Source: Thermococcus sp.
Lineage (GTDB): Archaea > Methanobacteriota_B > Thermococci > Thermococcales > Thermococcaceae
Direction of reading: 5' to 3'
DNA length: 64,000 nucleotides
NCBI RefSeq assembly: GCF_026988555.1
Contig: NZ_JALSLB010000054.1
Span: 62,001 to 126,000, forward strand
The notes under the pieces are model-generated. The model was not told the origin of the DNA. It ran no database searches and saw only the letters and a list, made by a program, of their open reading frames with translations. The position numbers and the translations under genes were made by a program. Positions 63,585 through 64,000 of the stretch are shown piece after piece (the first letter of the stretch is position 1; every line of letters starts with the position of its first letter).

Positions 63585-64000
63585 TCAGAGCCTCGCCACG
63601 TGAACAGAACAGGAGATGCACGGGTCGTAGGCCCTTACTACCATCTCGGTGAGGTACTTGAGCCTTTCTGGGTCGTCGTTGTAGTGCTTCTCCGCCATCA
63701 TCCTGACGTGGACCTCCATCATGGCGAGGTTAAACGCTGTGGGAGTTATGATGTCCGCGTAAGCTACCCTTCTGTCCTTGATTCCGAGGGCGTAAACGAG
63801 GATTCCGCGCGGGGCCTCGGTCGTGCTAACGCCGAAGCCATCCCTTATCTCGACCTCGTCCTTCGGCCTTATCAGCCACTTCGCGAGGGCCTCGTCTATG
63901 AGATCTATGCCACGCTCGATGAAGTAAACCAGCTCAAGGGCCTGAGCCAGGTTGTTGGCGAAGGGGTTGGTTGACCTGAGCAGGTCTCTGTGGCTCTCGT
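63585..64000 (-). CDS. hydA: Cytosolic [NiFe] hydrogenase alpha (large) subunit, C-terminal part
   Basis: C-terminal 137 residues of the large subunit of a group 3 cytosolic (sulf)hydrogenase; the rest lies beyond the right edge. The end AYDPCISCSVHVARL is the second nickel-binding motif (DPCxxC) followed by the H-V cleavage site for the maturation protease and a 4-residue tail. Upstream pieces STTEAPRGILVYALG and ITPTAFNLAMMEVHVRMMAE are typical for hydA of Thermococcales. As hydA is the last gene of the hydBGDA operon in this group, the other subunits should lie to the right. Confidence 0.93.
   Translation of the reverse strand, partial: ESHRDLLRSTNPFANNLAQALELVYFIERGIDLIDEALAKWLIRPKDEVEIRDGFGVSTTEAPRGILVYALGIKDRRVAYADIITPTAFNLAMMEVHVRMMAEKHYNDDPERLKYLTEMVVRAYDPCISCSVHVARL

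Overview
The window is chromosomal DNA from a member of the Thermococcales, most likely the genus Thermococcus. It is an anaerobic, sulfur-respiring hyperthermophilic euryarchaeon. The markers are the SurR/Pdo pair, the complete 13-gene membrane-bound Mrp/NADH-dehydrogenase-like complex of the Mbs (Mbx) type, the 3' end of a cytosolic sulfhydrogenase alpha subunit, archaeal LonB, aRF1, the GAN nuclease/Pcc1/S15/S3Ae cluster, class III (type IV pilin-like) signal peptides and GGTG-type ribosome binding sites. Coding density is high and many genes overlap by 4 to 17 bases.

Layout. 1-7 kb: end of proS, a carbamoyltransferase, an HPr-kinase-like ATPase, the divergent pdo and surR-ferredoxin-geranylgeranyl reductase units. 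7-13.3 kb: topoisomerase IA, small unknown proteins, a membrane peptide with an ArsR-type regulator, queE and a TIP49/RuvBL ATPase. 13.3-21.6 kb: lipoproteins, a CARF-like/PIN gene pair, DUF2284, SDR, PEBP, SemiSWEET, TPR-like protein, a thioredoxin-fold lipoprotein, and an Lrp regulator divergent from a PLP enzyme. 21.6-31.5 kb: the mbs operon on the minus strand. 31.7-38.3 kb: ACT-domain regulator, radical SAM protein, wecB/wecC, DUF354, SpoIIM-like and lipoate-ligase-like proteins. 38.3-48.5 kb: argS, an STAND-like ATPase, a DapA-family aldolase, aRF1, BofA-like and HEAT proteins, two pilin-like mini-proteins with a divergent HTH protein, an S2P protease and both subunits of phosphomevalonate dehydratase. 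48.7-53.4 kb: a frameshifted exported protein and its neighbour, initiator tRNA-Met, a decayed pilin-like lamin-tail gene and the rps15-gan-pcc1-rps3ae cluster. 53.5-64 kb: DUF92, Lrp, MazG, ArsR, JAMM, RidA, DUF2666, lonB, sufCB, a methyltransferase, a hydrogenase maturation protease, a lipoprotein and the end of hydA.

A common theme is sulfur and redox physiology. SurR senses elemental sulfur through a CxxC switch. I find exact copies of its extended recognition motif (GTT-n3-AAC-n5-GTT) twice between pdo and surR and once upstream of an Lrp-family regulator at 54.8 kb, plus a one-mismatch copy at the mbs promoter. The Mbs catalytic subunit has lost half of the [NiFe] cysteine ligands, whereas the hydA fragment keeps its C-terminal motif and lies near a maturation protease that could process it.

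The observations I would look at first are the CARF-like/PIN pair, which is a possible cyclic-oligonucleotide-controlled RNase away from any CRISPR locus; the SurR-like site upstream of the Lrp gene; the T9-tract frameshift in an exported protein; the pilin-like lamin-tail pseudogene; and the palindrome cluster in front of the ATPase at 41.4 kb. No CRISPR array, insertion sequence or rRNA gene was seen. Functional calls come from recognising conserved motifs by eye; no database search was run.
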